Positions 1-8,661 of a DNA stretch of 39,991 nt are shown here, piece after piece (position 1 is the stretch's first letter; each line of letters opens with the position of its first letter). The position numbers and the translations under genes were made by a program. The notes beneath the pieces were generated by a model that saw only the letters and a list, made by a program, of their open reading frames with translations, was not told the origin of the DNA and searched no databases. This stretch comes from Bodo saltans (lineage: Eukaryota > Euglenozoa > Kinetoplastea > Eubodonida > Bodonidae): NCBI GenBank assembly GCA_001460835.1, contig CYKH01001596.1:1684-41674 (forward strand), given 5' to 3'.

Positions 1-158
1 AGACACGAAAATGGCACTGTGCAACGGTAATGTTTGCCAAACCGTTTTGTGAGACACGAAAATGGCACTGTGCAGCGGTATTGTTTGCCAAACCGTTTTG
101 TGAGACACGAAAATGGCACTGTGCAACATTAATGTTTGCCAAACCGTTTTGCGAGACG
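1..158. repeat. 51-base tandem repeat, three copies plus a stub
   Basis: Three head-to-tail units of 51 bases occupy 1-51, 52-102 and 103-153, followed by the first bases of a fourth. The units differ at a few positions (for example in the stretch after the GTGCA near the middle of each unit). The first copy starts at the window edge, so the array probably continues outside. The unit is a multiple of three, so one reading frame stays open through all copies. No other copy was noticed in this window. Confidence 0.93.
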
Positions 159-347
159 TTTTCTACCCTGGAAGGGTCCGGTGTTGGCGCGGAATTTGTC
201 TCGTCCAAGAAAACGCTTTCATTTGTTAGTAAAGTGCCCTTTCTTTCCTCCTTTGTTCTTCGTTATTTCTTTCCGCTTTTTCTCGCCCACCACAAAAGGA
301 AGTTGAGGCAACTTTTCGCGAAGCCACCCACCCACCCAGCAGCATAA
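3..347 (+). CDS. Doubtful partial ORF running through the 51-base repeats
   Basis: One frame is open from the left edge to the TAA at 345-347. It encodes a repeated 17-residue unit (containing FAKPFCET and RKWHCA) followed by about 60 non-repetitive residues that include a hydrophobic stretch. The other two + frames stop inside each repeat unit. It could be the C-terminal end of a gene that begins outside the window, or chance openness of a repeat whose length is a multiple of three. No family is recognised. Base composition after the repeats is T-rich and does not look like the confident genes, so I favour non-coding. Confidence 0.18.
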   Translation, partial: TRKWHCATVMFAKPFCETRKWHCAAVLFAKPFCETRKWHCATLMFAKPFCETFSTLEGSGVGAEFVSSKKTLSFVSKVPFLSSFVLRYFFPLFLAHHKRKLRQLFAKPPTHPAA

Positions 348-486
348 TTTCTTTCTTTTTCCGTCATGAACAACAGGCATCAATTATGTATTTCATTTAT
401 ATTCACAGAAGCAAAGCTTACTCCCACAAAATTGTAAAAGTCCAATCAAATGTTTGTTGGTTGATGATTGATTGTGATGCGTGATC
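159..486. other. Gene-poor flank between the repeat array and the first gene
   Basis: About 330 bases with no convincing gene on either strand apart from the tail of the doubtful repeat ORF. Composition is T-rich on the + strand (241-300 and 350-360) with several short pyrimidine runs. I see no tRNA or other structured RNA. Confidence 0.5.
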
Positions 487-511
487 TTTTTTTTTTCTTT
501 GTTGTTGCAAG
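487..511 (+). promoter_or_regulatory. Predicted spliced-leader acceptor for the LRR gene
   Basis: A nearly pure T tract (487-500) is followed by the first AG at 510-511, six bases before the ATG at 518. This fits a kinetoplastid trans-splice acceptor and supports that start. Confidence 0.65.
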
Positions 512-517
512 TCGATT

Positions 518-3100
518 ATGAGGATGCGAGAGTTTGTTTTGTTTTGTGTTTTTGTTAGTGTTGTGACTTGTGCACCGATTTTTTCGATGCTTTCCCAAGA
601 CCCGCTACTCGTATTTCACGAAGTTCGAGTAGAGCTTGTTGGAACTTTTACGGATGGGTATGCGGTGCGTCTTGCTCGTAACACATCGACGTGTGATTCG
701 TCAACAAGTTTTGTCGGAGGTGTTGCTGCCAACAATGTTCCAGGTTCGACAATAAGCAACATCGTGAGGTGGACCACCGATGACAGTCCAAATACTTGGA
801 CAGCGAGTTTTATTCCGAGGTTTGTTGTCGACAATGGAGTTGTCTGTTGGAGTGGCGACGGTGGTGTCACCTGGCAGACGGCGCTGACAGCAAACAGTGA
901 GTACTACTTTCGTTTATGGAAAACTGCCCCAAGTGCAATTGCAGTTCCACAGACTGTGACAGCTGGTAGACTGTTTCGCGTCCTTGTTTTTCAGGCATTG
1001 CCACGATTCTCACGAGGCGTCCTTGTAATGAATGAGTCGTCTTGCTTTGGGAATTCTCCAAGGGCCACACTCAGCGAGATTGCTCGGCTTCATGGGTCAG
1101 GCTTCGAATTTCATCCTCCCAAGAGCGCGGATCAAGCTTTTTTGTGTGTTTCGTTGACACTTCGAGGACCATGGTCGATTATTCCCTTTACCATCACGGG
1201 ATCCACGAACCGGAGCATCACGATTTTTGACTCCTCTGTGCGGTTTCGCAAAGCAACTGTGAGTTGCACACCTTGGATAGCTGGCGTTCGATCGTTTTGT
1301 ACAATTCAGGTGAAGAACAAGACTCTTCTTTCGATTTCACCTGTCAATATCCACATTTCGCTACTCACCGATGGAGGAGGTGTTGCTGAATGCCCGCTGC
1401 CACCCCTCGAAGCAATTAACTCCACAACTCTTGGCTTCAGCTTCACTCCTCAACGAAGCGGGAACGATGGGACCATTTCTCTTGAATATCTCACCAACCC
1501 ATTGCTCATTGTTCCAGACAACGACACAATCAGTCACTTTGCGAAGGTTGCCGGCGTTGTGATACAAAATTTGACTTCGGTGAGGCAAGTTGACGTTATT
1601 CCATGGTACACTGAAGACCTTTCCCTCAAGAAGTTTTTTGTGCAGCCCTCGTTTTCATTTCTTCAGCACTATCAAGCAACCAATTTGGTTTCGTACTCAT
1701 CATTCAACACCTCAGGAGATTGGATTTCTCAATTCGGCATTACACAGTTCGCTGGGCGGCGAAATCTGAGCTCTTCTGACGAGTTGATTTCCTTTACCTT
1801 GAACACATCAACGCGTGAAACCATTGTTCAATCAATTTCAGTCCCACCGTCATCAGAGCAATGCCGTCTCAGGATTTACTACTACCTCCTTGCAAAAGGA
1901 GGAACCCCAGAAACTGAAACGTTCATTGGATCTGTCAAAATTTCGTCTTCATCGACGTTGTTTGGGTCTTTCAATTTATTTGCGTACCAACGCCAAGTCA
2001 TTGTTGTTCAAAGCGATGGACGCAGGGCTTTTGGTGATATTTTCTCGATGGAACAAATTGCAGTTGAGATCCCGGTGGCAAGTACGTCGTCCACAAGTTT
2101 CAACTTGAATCTTACCATTGACCACAGATATGTTCAGCAACTTTACTTTGTTGGGCCTGAAATTTTGTGCGCAGTATCAAACACTGCAAAAACGAATTTG
2201 CAAGACATTCTAGCTCTGCACCGACTGTTTGACGCTGTTGGGGCAGGCAGCACCCTTCAGAAATGGAAAGCCAATGGACAGTACAATGGAGACCCTTGCA
2301 CAAACCAATGGCAAGGAGTTGAATGCAGGCACATGCGGGTTGTTGCACTTCGCATGCGAAATGAGTCGCTTACCGGGGTTCTTCCTCCTTTGCGTGAGCT
2401 TACAATGCTTGAGACTGTGGACTTCTCGGGTAATAAAATTACTGGTGGATTCGCGCTCAACAATTCGCGGCTATCTAGAGTTGACATATCGTTCAACAAA
2501 CTCACTTCGCTTTCGACAAACGCCGGCGTTTTTGGATTTTCAACCCACAAGTGCATTCGATACTTCAATGCAAAAAATAATCAAATAGCGCCATTTCCAT
2601 CACTGCTGTTTCTCCCTCAAATTAGGCTGCTTGACTTGAGCATGAACGAAATGCGTTCAACTCTGCCAGATTTCTCTGTGGTAGCACCAAAGCTGCAAGT
2701 GCTACACCTTTCCACGAATCACCTCACTGGGAGCCTTCCAGTGGTGCCATCATCAATTGTGTCACTTGATGTGTCAGCAAATCGTTTTTCAGGATCAATT
2801 CCACAGTGGCAGTTGCCTAAAGTAAAGTTTATTGACATTTCCAAGAATGTCATAAATGGCACAATCCCTTGGATAATATCTCAAATTCCAAGCGGTGGAG
2901 CAGTTTTTCGTGCAGAGGACAATTTCTTGAGCGGGCTTGTTCCAAGGCTGTCGTTCAAGCTTACAGATGTCCGTCGTAACTTTTTCCAGTGTCCACTCAT
3001 GCGACCAGAAATTGACACCAACACGTCCGAAATGAACGTGATTGTGAATTGGGGTGTCAACAACTGGTGTGATTTCAATACTGCATCTGCAGGTTTTTAG
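518..3100 (+). CDS. Secreted leucine-rich-repeat protein, plant-type LRRs
   Basis: Protein of 860 residues. The N-terminus (MRMREF followed by a hydrophobic VLFCVFVSVVTCA stretch) looks like a cleavable signal peptide. Residues 30-560 are rich in Ser/Thr and beta-prone, with several N-glycosylation sequons, and match no family I recognise. Residues 575-603 resemble the plant-type LRR N-terminal cap (NGDPCTNQWQGVEC), followed to about residue 830 by LRRs with the L-x-x-L-D-x-S-x-N-x-x-x-G-x-(I/L)-P pattern typical of plant receptor-like and some kinetoplastid surface proteins. No C-terminal membrane span or GPI-type hydrophobic tail is visible: the protein ends in a Cys-containing LRR cap region. 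It is therefore predicted to be secreted or luminal. Ligand and role are unknown. Confidence 0.85.
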   Translation: MRMREFVLFCVFVSVVTCAPIFSMLSQDPLLVFHEVRVELVGTFTDGYAVRLARNTSTCDSSTSFVGGVAANNVPGSTISNIVRWTTDDSPNTWTASFIPRFVVDNGVVCWSGDGGVTWQTALTANSEYYFRLWKTAPSAIAVPQTVTAGRLFRVLVFQALPRFSRGVLVMNESSCFGNSPRATLSEIARLHGSGFEFHPPKSADQAFLCVSLTLRGPWSIIPFTITGSTNRSITIFDSSVRFRKATVSCTPWIAGVRSFCTIQVKNKTLLSISPVNIHISLLTDGGGVAECPLPPLEAINSTTLGFSFTPQRSGNDGTISLEYLTNPLLIVPDNDTISHFAKVAGVVIQNLTSVRQVDVIPWYTEDLSLKKFFVQPSFSFLQHYQATNLVSYSSFNTSGDWISQFGITQFAGRRNLSSSDELISFTLNTSTRETIVQSISVPPSSEQCRLRIYYYLLAKGGTPETETFIGSVKISSSSTLFGSFNLFAYQRQVIVVQSDGRRAFGDIFSMEQIAVEIPVASTSSTSFNLNLTIDHRYVQQLYFVGPEILCAVSNTAKTNLQDILALHRLFDAVGAGSTLQKWKANGQYNGDPCTNQWQGVECRHMRVVALRMRNESLTGVLPPLRELTMLETVDFSGNKITGGFALNNSRLSRVDISFNKLTSLSTNAGVFGFSTHKCIRYFNAKNNQIAPFPSLLFLPQIRLLDLSMNEMRSTLPDFSVVAPKLQVLHLSTNHLTGSLPVVPSSIVSLDVSANRFSGSIPQWQLPKVKFIDISKNVINGTIPWIISQIPSGGAVFRAEDNFLSGLVPRLSFKLTDVRRNFFQCPLMRPEIDTNTSEMNVIVNWGVNNWCDFNTASAGF

Positions 3101-3192
3101 TTCTGTGATCATCATGCAATTTCTTTTGTGTCTCTTTTGCTGCTTTTGTTTTTTGCTCCAAATTTCCTTTCGCTTGTCTTGACAGTTGAAGG

Positions 3193-5772
3193 ATGGAAGT
3201 TGAGCTTGCAAATTTAGTGCTGTCGTTGGCAACATCCGATGACGGTGGGTCCTCCAATTCACTCTCTCGTTTTGTGAAAGATGTCGTAGTTCGATCCCCA
3301 AGCTCATCATCGCTTGTGCACGCGATCACCACACATTCACAAGGATTGGCAGCTGAAGAGACTGAACTCCTTCAATCTCTTGAGCGAATCAAAGTAGGTC
3401 GCGACAAGCTCACTGCAGAACTTCAGCGAATCGAGGCATCCATCCAACAAGCTGAGAGACGGCGGCAAGAAATTTCGGAGGGGAAGCGATACTGCCGCGC
3501 CGCAATCAACACGATTGCGACGGGCAACAAGCTGGATCTTCATCGTGCTCCGACTGCGCCTGCTGGTGGGATGCTTGTATCGCATAGCGTCGAACTTCCA
3601 GAGCATCTCAGCTCCGTTCCGGTCATTAATTTTTCAACGGATATCCCGCGAGCTCCTGTTGCAAGTCTTGTAAGTCAGAAGCACGACATGGATGTCGAAG
3701 GGATTGTCGGACTTCTATCGATGCGCGACATCAATGAAAACACTCTTCAACAGGCACTCTCAAACCTCGAAATTGGTGTGCAACATACCTTTGACACCGA
3801 GATCACCGTTCAGGAAGCTGACTCTCTTGAACGTCTAGTTGATGCCTTGTTGTCTCATGTCCCACTGCCAAGACCTCCCATCCAACAAACAGAGTTGCGA
3901 ATATTGTCCCACATTTTCAAGAGATGTGTGACGCATTCAGCACCTCGAGGAGCAAGGTTGATGTGTGACGAGCAACAAGAGTCGATGATTGACGTGATTG
4001 TTCGGCTCTTGACAAGTGTAAATGATGACGTGAAGTCTGAAGCACTTGATTCCTTGAGTCACGTTATCGCTTCTGAACCGAACCGTCAGCGCTTTGCGAG
4101 GGCTGGTGGGGTTGAGCCGTTGATAAGCATTGTTGGATCTTCGACGAACGAAGGTGTTCTTGAACGAGCACTGATCTTAATGTGGATGTTGCTGTCGTCA
4201 AGCGACGCTCTTCGCAGTGAGGTGAGAGAGCACGGAGGCCTTCGTGCAGCTCTTGATTTGCTCTACACGGACTCAATGCCAATTCTTGAAAACGTCGCGA
4301 TGTCAATAGGATATATCACGCGAGAAGAGAATTCAAAAATTACTATTCGAGAAGGTGGCGGGCTGGAGAAAATTGTCGCTACTCTTCGTCATCCTTCCGA
4401 ATCAATCCAGACAAAAATTGCTGGAGCGGTCTGGAATTGCGCATCGAACACAGAAAACCGCGTGACGTTGAGACAGCTCGGATGCATCCCTGCACTGATC
4501 GAACTTTTGCAACAACCACATGAGCATGTGCAAGAAAACGCTGCTGGCGCGTTGTGGAACCTTTCAGTTGACACTGAGAATAAAACTCAAATTCTTGACT
4601 ATGGCGGTATCTCAGCGCTCATCAAGATGCTTCAAGGAACAAAGAGTTCTAGCGTGATAGAAAACGTCACCGGGACACTATGGAATTGCTCTGCCATGCT
4701 GGAGAACCGAGCAGCGATTAGAAAATGTGGAGGAATAGTTCCCCTGGTCTCATTTCTGCGAAGCGGGAATGACAAAACTCAAGATAACTGTGCCGGAGCA
4801 CTGCGTAATTGCGCGATCAATGATCAAAACAAAACTGCGATTCGTGAAGCAGGAGGAGTGGAGCTCGTTTTTGAATTATTGCCAGTTGTGCAGCAATCAA
4901 CCCAAGACAAGTTGGTTGCCATGCTATGGATACTAACGGCAGCGACTGAAGTCAAGAATTCGGTGCGCCTTTGTGGTGGTTTATCGCAGCTCGTCCAGCT
5001 TCTTGAAGACGCACAACTCCCAACACAAGAGAAAGTGATAGGCGTACTGCGCAACTGTGCAACGGAGCCAGCAAACAGATTGCCTCTGATTGAGTTGAAG
5101 GTTGTTGCTCAGCTCGTTAACTCGATAGAGGTGAATTTTGATCGAATCAGTGCAACGGCGAAGGAAGCTGCTGCTTCAGCAGTTTGGTATTTGTGCAGAG
5201 ACGACAAGCTCACTGCGCGACGTGAGGGGGGTCTCCGCTTGATGTGTCGCCTGTTGTTTGACAGTAGTACGGCGGTTGTTGAGCATGCTGCCGGAGCATT
5301 GTCATCTCTTACAATTACTGTCCAAGAGAATCGAGATGCAGTCCGAGAGGAGGGCGGTCTCCACAAGCTGCTGGAGCTCGTTGTAGGTAATTTTGAGGTG
5401 TGCTCGGCGCCCCCAGGACAGCAGGCTGCTGGGCAGCCTTCGTCATTTGCATACGCACTCCTAAATTGCCTTCTGTCGATTCGCAATGCAACAAGCTCCA
5501 ACGATGCCAACATGAAAATCGCTGCTACTTTCCCTGAGCTTTCACATGCTTTGACTGTGATAGTCGGCAAAGGTGCTGATGAGTTTGCGAAAGAAGCGGC
5601 ACTATGCATCAAAAATCTTTCCCTCGATCGGCAGTTTATTGACGATTTTTCAGCTCGAGGAGGCACGGGTGCGCTAACATCACTTTCAGAGAGAGGTTCT
5701 ACAGACGCAGTGAGGAAAGCAGCTGCAATGGCTCTTCAATCTGTTACGCGGTACAGCGGCGCACGACGTTGA
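3193..5772 (+). CDS. Armadillo-repeat protein with N-terminal coiled coil
   Basis: Protein of 859 residues. Residues about 55-105 form a charged coiled coil (EETELLQSLERIKVGRDKL and following). From about residue 305 to the end are at least ten armadillo-type helical repeats with the recurring pattern GGxxxLIxLL...ENAAGALWNLS...N. Clear examples lie around 4400-4900. Such proteins act as binding scaffolds (beta-catenin, Vac8, importin-alpha and ciliary ARM proteins share the fold); sequence alone does not choose between them. There is no F-box, kinase or membrane span. The ATG lies seven bases after an AG that closes a pyrimidine-rich stretch at 3160-3185. Confidence 0.88.
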   Translation: MEVELANLVLSLATSDDGGSSNSLSRFVKDVVVRSPSSSSLVHAITTHSQGLAAEETELLQSLERIKVGRDKLTAELQRIEASIQQAERRRQEISEGKRYCRAAINTIATGNKLDLHRAPTAPAGGMLVSHSVELPEHLSSVPVINFSTDIPRAPVASLVSQKHDMDVEGIVGLLSMRDINENTLQQALSNLEIGVQHTFDTEITVQEADSLERLVDALLSHVPLPRPPIQQTELRILSHIFKRCVTHSAPRGARLMCDEQQESMIDVIVRLLTSVNDDVKSEALDSLSHVIASEPNRQRFARAGGVEPLISIVGSSTNEGVLERALILMWMLLSSSDALRSEVREHGGLRAALDLLYTDSMPILENVAMSIGYITREENSKITIREGGGLEKIVATLRHPSESIQTKIAGAVWNCASNTENRVTLRQLGCIPALIELLQQPHEHVQENAAGALWNLSVDTENKTQILDYGGISALIKMLQGTKSSSVIENVTGTLWNCSAMLENRAAIRKCGGIVPLVSFLRSGNDKTQDNCAGALRNCAINDQNKTAIREAGGVELVFELLPVVQQSTQDKLVAMLWILTAATEVKNSVRLCGGLSQLVQLLEDAQLPTQEKVIGVLRNCATEPANRLPLIELKVVAQLVNSIEVNFDRISATAKEAAASAVWYLCRDDKLTARREGGLRLMCRLLFDSSTAVVEHAAGALSSLTITVQENRDAVREEGGLHKLLELVVGNFEVCSAPPGQQAAGQPSSFAYALLNCLLSIRNATSSNDANMKIAATFPELSHALTVIVGKGADEFAKEAALCIKNLSLDRQFIDDFSARGGTGALTSLSERGSTDAVRKAAAMALQSVTRYSGARR

Positions 5773-5892
5773 TGTCAAAAACAACAAACAAAACACAACA
5801 TTAGATCTTGTACGTGCGAAAGCGTTGATTCACACAGATTCCATGCTTTTTTTCTTTTGAAATGTGGACGACAATGATCTGAGCTATCACTC

Positions 5893-6510
5893 ATGTTTCT
5901 TATCTTTGAGCGACTTATGCACTATCTTTTGCTGAACAGCGGCCACGATGCTCTGCCGTCGCCGGAAAAAGACTACGTCAGATTATCGATCACTGATGAC
6001 GATGGCACAGTAACCTCAGTCTTTGCTGTCCACAAGAAGATTGCGCGACATTGCAAGCTACTCGACTCAATCCTCGATGAACTTGATTTGCTTGATGATG
6101 ACAATGGATCATGCGGAGTGGAGGGGTCTGCAAGCGTACCAGATGTTGATCCCGACGCGTGCGTTGCTGTTTTCGACTACCTCAACCTCATTACAACGAG
6201 GATACCAACCATCATACCTCGACCTCTCCGTGTTCCTCTTCGTGAGGTGGTTCAGCCGTGGGAGAATGAATTCTTGCAGCGCTGCATCGAAAACCGTGAC
6301 ACGAGGCGACACGACAAGCTACTAGAAATCTTAAAAGTGAGTGACTTTCTGATCGTCGACCCACTGCGCGACTTGTGCTGCGCATTTGTGGCCTCAATAT
6401 TGCTTGATTGTAGTGGCGAGGCAGAGGTTCTAAACCTTCTTGGCCTCCCCAGAGCTCCAACGGCAGAAGAGATGGAACCATTGTTCGATCAGTTTCCTTT
6501 TTTGCAGTGA
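5893..6510 (+). CDS. SKP1: SKP1-like protein (SCF ubiquitin-ligase adaptor family)
   Basis: Protein of 205 residues. The N-terminal half has a BTB/POZ-like beginning (VRLSITDDDG, then FAVHKKIARHCKLLDSIL), and an acidic loop around residue 65-85. The C-terminal part matches the SKP1 dimerisation and F-box-binding region: a helix ending KVSDFLIVDPLRDLCCAFVA, a following helix ending in L, then APTAEEMEPLFDQFPFL, equivalent to the family's TPEEE segment. SKP1 links F-box proteins to cullin-1 in SCF ligases. Family membership is fairly sure. The central region is divergent and longer than usual (about 160 residues is typical), so this may be a paralogue. The start is the first ATG after the AG at 5882-5883; a start a few codons later is possible. 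Confidence 0.68.
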   Translation: MFLIFERLMHYLLLNSGHDALPSPEKDYVRLSITDDDGTVTSVFAVHKKIARHCKLLDSILDELDLLDDDNGSCGVEGSASVPDVDPDACVAVFDYLNLITTRIPTIIPRPLRVPLREVVQPWENEFLQRCIENRDTRRHDKLLEILKVSDFLIVDPLRDLCCAFVASILLDCSGEAEVLNLLGLPRAPTAEEMEPLFDQFPFLQ

Positions 6511-6579
6511 ACGTCAAATGATTGATACCCCTTTTTGGTTAGCAACAACCCTGCAAGTCTTTGCATAACCTGCTCTCAC

Positions 6580-6599
6580 GTTTTTTCCCCCTCAAACAG
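6580..6599 (+). promoter_or_regulatory. Predicted spliced-leader acceptor for the MEKK-like kinase
   Basis: A run of T and C is followed by AAACAG; the first AG is at 6598-6599, twelve bases before the ATG at 6612. A second AG at 6607-6608 is also possible. Confidence 0.6.
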
Positions 6600-6611
6600 A
6601 ATACGTAGGAA

Positions 6612-8534
6612 ATGTCTGATAGTGATAGTGATGGACCACCACCACCACCCCGGCAAGGAACCGGGCTGTACCGGAGAATGACGCTTTCCAGTTCTATGTC
6701 GAACCTACAGGCTCCTAAAATGGGATTTAGCCCAACAAGTTTGAACGCGAGCCCAATGTCTCATCAGCACTCGTTCCAATGGGAGGCGTGCCAATCATTC
6801 CGCCTTTATGCAACTCAAGGTAGAAGCATGATGGCCTCGCGCCGCGGTACTAGTCACTTTGACATGGAACAGTCCATCAACGCAGGAAATGAACTGAACT
6901 CGGCGTTCGCCGCACTAAAGGAATACATCAGTGTCAACGGCACTGTCACTGTGAGCGCCTCTTCGCAGCTGCCTATCAACATCAGGAAGGGGAGGCTGAT
7001 TGGCGCTGGAGGATTTGCACAAGTGTATTCGGGCATCAACACTCAAACAGGAGAGCTTGTGGCAATAAAAGAGATCAAGATTTCTGACACAAGCAACCGA
7101 AAGGAACTGGAGGCTGTTGAGCAGGAGTTTACTTTGCTGCGACAACTTCGGCATCCAAATGTCGTCCAATACATCATGTTTGAGCAAAGTGTTTCGCAAA
7201 AAATGTGCCGCATCGTGATGGAGTTTATGGCAGGTGGTTCTGCACAGCAGCTTCTGCAGAAATTCGGTCCGCTGACTGAGGCGATAATTAAGAAGTTTTC
7301 TGTCGATATGCTCCATGCACTTTCCTTCATCCACAAGGAGGGCATTATTCATCGCGACATCAAGCCTGCCAACATCCTAGTAAGTGCTCATGGACAAGTA
7401 AAATTAGCTGATTTCGGTTGCAGTAAGCGCATTACGGAACTGACAACCACTGGATGCATTATCGGCACACCAGTTTATATGGCCCCAGAGTTCATCAGAG
7501 GCGAGACAACTCCAAAATGCGACATTTGGGCCACGGGATGCACGTTGTTTGAGCTTGCGACAGGACTTACGCCATGGCATCATGCTCGCGTCCGTGACAA
7601 CATTCCATTGATGTTTTACATCACGACCTCATCGGAAACACCAATGGTTCTGCCACGAGACGACGATCGAATGTTCTCAGATGGTTTCATTGACTTCTTA
7701 GATAAATGTTTCGAGCGACACGCAACCAAGAGACCTTCAGCAGAGGAGTTGCTTCAACATCCATGGATTACCGATGCATCGATGATCGAATCGATGCAGC
7801 GGGAGATTGAAGAGGTATCACTTCCGCAATCGGTGGAGTTGTGCCACACCCTATCGACTGAGCCGCTTATTGATGCTGATGTCACCAGTAACTCGTCAAC
7901 GCCGAGGCTGTTGGATATTGGCAGAGAGCCTTCGTACTCTTACCACTCGTCGAGTCCAGGACGGAAAGACGAGGGATCTCCCCATCTTGCCCTTGGCTTG
8001 GATTCTTCATTGTCTGGTTCAGTCACTGCCCCAGGCCCAATGGGACTTGTGGCTGCTGCTCCACCTGGTCCGGGTGCAGCAGGCAACCAATACCTGCTCC
8101 TCAACCAAGAAAAAGGCCACCTTGAGTTCGCTTCTTGCGACGATGACAGAAACTCAACTGAATTCCCTCAATTCACTTTTGACGAGCCTCCGTCTGAAAA
8201 GCAATCGCCAAAGTCAGGGGCTCGCTCCCTTGTACGCCGCAGTGTCTCGTTCCTCAGCAATGATCTTGCAGAAAGCCCGGGCTCAGGAAACTTATCGACA
8301 CCTCACGTTGCTTTAGACGGCCCTGTTCGTATGAGCTTTTCTTTTCATGCAGGTGGTGAAACTGTTAGTGTTGGCCTCGATATCCAGCCTGAAGATGTCA
8401 CCTGTCGGATGGTGGACAGAAAGCCAAGCTTTGTGGTAGCCATGAATGAGCACATCCGCGGCCAGCTGGCTAATGCGATGACAGAGTTCAGCCACAAGAT
8501 ATCTACTGCGAGTGAGGAAACAGATGATGATTAG
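6612..8534 (+). CDS. Ser/Thr protein kinase, STE11/MEKK-like
   Basis: Protein of 640 residues. After an acidic and proline-rich N-terminus (DSDSDGPPPPP) comes a kinase domain at about residues 125-387. It has the glycine loop GAGGFAQVY, VAIKEIK with the ATP-binding lysine, HRDIKPANIL with catalytic Asp near 247, ADFGCSK near 266, and GTPVYMAPEFIRG, which has the STE-group flavour (GTPxxMAPE). The order and wording fit MAPKKK (STE11/NPK1-like) kinases. The long C-terminal tail is rich in Ser, Pro and Gly, with a short beta-prone segment near 570-620 that I cannot assign. All key catalytic residues are present, so it should be active. Kinetoplastids have many STE11-group kinases; substrate unknown. 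Confidence 0.92.
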   Translation: MSDSDSDGPPPPPRQGTGLYRRMTLSSSMSNLQAPKMGFSPTSLNASPMSHQHSFQWEACQSFRLYATQGRSMMASRRGTSHFDMEQSINAGNELNSAFAALKEYISVNGTVTVSASSQLPINIRKGRLIGAGGFAQVYSGINTQTGELVAIKEIKISDTSNRKELEAVEQEFTLLRQLRHPNVVQYIMFEQSVSQKMCRIVMEFMAGGSAQQLLQKFGPLTEAIIKKFSVDMLHALSFIHKEGIIHRDIKPANILVSAHGQVKLADFGCSKRITELTTTGCIIGTPVYMAPEFIRGETTPKCDIWATGCTLFELATGLTPWHHARVRDNIPLMFYITTSSETPMVLPRDDDRMFSDGFIDFLDKCFERHATKRPSAEELLQHPWITDASMIESMQREIEEVSLPQSVELCHTLSTEPLIDADVTSNSSTPRLLDIGREPSYSYHSSSPGRKDEGSPHLALGLDSSLSGSVTAPGPMGLVAAAPPGPGAAGNQYLLLNQEKGHLEFASCDDDRNSTEFPQFTFDEPPSEKQSPKSGARSLVRRSVSFLSNDLAESPGSGNLSTPHVALDGPVRMSFSFHAGGETVSVGLDIQPEDVTCRMVDRKPSFVVAMNEHIRGQLANAMTEFSHKISTASEETDDD

Positions 8535-8605
8535 AAGTATATGCATCTTACAAGCCCATCTTTGTATTGTATGTGAGTTTCTAAGTTTACCTGTGCTGCC
8601 AAGAT

Positions 8606-8660
8606 TTTTTTCGTGGTCTTTGTTGTCCAGATCAAGCAACGGTAAATGCGTCAACTGTAG
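8606..8660 (+). promoter_or_regulatory. Predicted spliced-leader acceptor region for the FCP/SCP-type phosphatase
   Basis: A T-rich tract at 8606-8628 lies just beyond the kinase stop. The first AG is at about 8630 and the last before the ATG is at 8659-8660. If the first is used, the leader contains a five-codon upstream ORF (8646-8660) ending one base before the true start at 8662. Confidence 0.5.
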
Positions 8661-8661
8661 G

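Noticed and set aside
5109-5666. Minus-strand frame of 185 residues within the armadillo gene
   Set aside because: Composition is Ser/Arg/Pro-rich as expected for the antisense of a biased coding strand; the + frame has clear domain repeats.
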